Below are positions 63,436 to 64,000 of a stretch of 64,000 nucleotides of DNA, one piece after another (position 1 is the stretch's first letter; each line of letters begins with the position of its first letter). Under the pieces are notes generated by a model that saw only the letters and a list, made by a program, of their open reading frames with translations, was not told where the DNA came from and searched no databases. The position numbers were made by a program, and so were the translations under genes. Source of the DNA: Cololabis saira (lineage: Eukaryota; Chordata; Actinopteri; Beloniformes; Belonidae); contig NC_084587.1 of NCBI RefSeq assembly GCF_033807715.1, positions 23,088,017 to 23,152,016 on the forward strand, read 5' to 3'.

Positions 63436-64000
63436 ATCATCTAACCTGGAATGCAATGACTTTTATTATATTCCAAAAATCTCATTTTTAACAGAAGAAA
63501 GAAGAACTCATCACTAAAGTATCTAGTAAAAGGCTGCACAGCCTGAAACATCAGATGAAAACAAATAAACAAAAAGTACTTTCCCCCCTCTTCTCCTCTA
63601 TTTTTAAGTTAAAATATGCTGTACGGAGTAACTTCCAAGATAAGCAGACATGTTTTAATTAAAACCATTTACAAGGAGAGACAAAGTGGGAAAAAAAGGA
63701 GTCAGGGGATTTAACACTCTGTCATCCGAGACTTCACCGGATCAAAGCGTTTATTTTAATAATTACGTAACATTTTGGGCTTTGAGACGTAGGCAGGCAC
63801 ACCTTGTAGTTTTGCAAGTGGACAGCACTTGGGACGTTTGTATTCAAACTGAGCTATTAAATGTGAAAAAGTATCTGCTTAAAGAAAAAACTTTTCTTGT
63901 ATTTTGCTTGAGACATTTCTGTATCTGTTTAGACATGCTGAAATCAGAAAAAGCTGGGACACAACAGAAAAACACACTAGTTCCTACATATATTTTTATT
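63433..64000 (-). other. nr3c2: nr3c2 intron 2, right edge of window
   Basis: AT-rich, no feature seen. The exon encoding the MR N-terminal domain must lie beyond 64000. Confidence 0.65.

Overview
The window looks like nuclear DNA of a teleost fish. It is AT-rich and intron-dominated, with long (TA)n, (CA)n and (TTCC)n microsatellites. Many interspersed repeats match families typical of ray-finned fish genomes: Tc1-like transposons, hAT and Harbinger MITEs, tRNA-headed SINEs and a LINE with RT relics. The species cannot be determined from the sequence.

Only one gene is supported. It lies on the minus strand and is the mineralocorticoid receptor (nr3c2, NR3C family of steroid nuclear receptors). 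Four internal coding exons are present in order: exon 3 (18457-18584, first zinc finger), exon 4 (8600-8716, second zinc finger), exon 5 (3987-4328, hinge and start of the ligand-binding domain) and exon 6 (2247-2391, ligand-pocket helices). Exon numbers follow the human NR3C2 convention. All four have AG/GT splice sites and phases that join into one frame (-2/1, 1/1, 1/1, 1/2). Hallmark residues favour MR over the paralogous GR. The exon carrying the N-terminal domain and start codon, and exons 7-9 with the rest of the LBD, lie outside the window. Intron 2 is therefore at least 45.4 kb, and everything from 18585 to 64000 is intronic.

Layout by region. 1-2246 is the start of intron 6, mostly unique sequence with one 14-bp-arm palindrome. 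2247-8716 holds exons 6, 5 and 4 with introns of 1.6 and 4.3 kb; intron 4 carries a degenerate LINE reverse transcriptase and a fold-back repeat. 8717-18456 is intron 3, with one (CA)n and two (TA)n microsatellites and a SINE relic. 18585-64000 is intron 2. It contains a GC-rich inverted-repeat element (29478-29679) and a hAT-like element whose interior is a 750-bp pyrimidine tract, flanked by (TA)n on both sides (32766-33834). Further along are a SINE, three relics of one Tc1 family within 5.4 kb (38545-43900), a hAT MITE with an 8-bp target duplication, a CpG-rich Harbinger MITE with TAA target duplication, a fourth Tc1 relic of another family, a second SINE tail, a miRNA-like hairpin (58204-58268) and a BED-finger fragment.

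I found no operon, CRISPR array, intact transposase or other gene. The least explained items are the hairpin at 58204-58268, the expanded pyrimidine tract inside a transposon, and the high density of mobile DNA in a very long intron of a steroid receptor. Repeat family names come from my recognition of the sequence, not from a database search.
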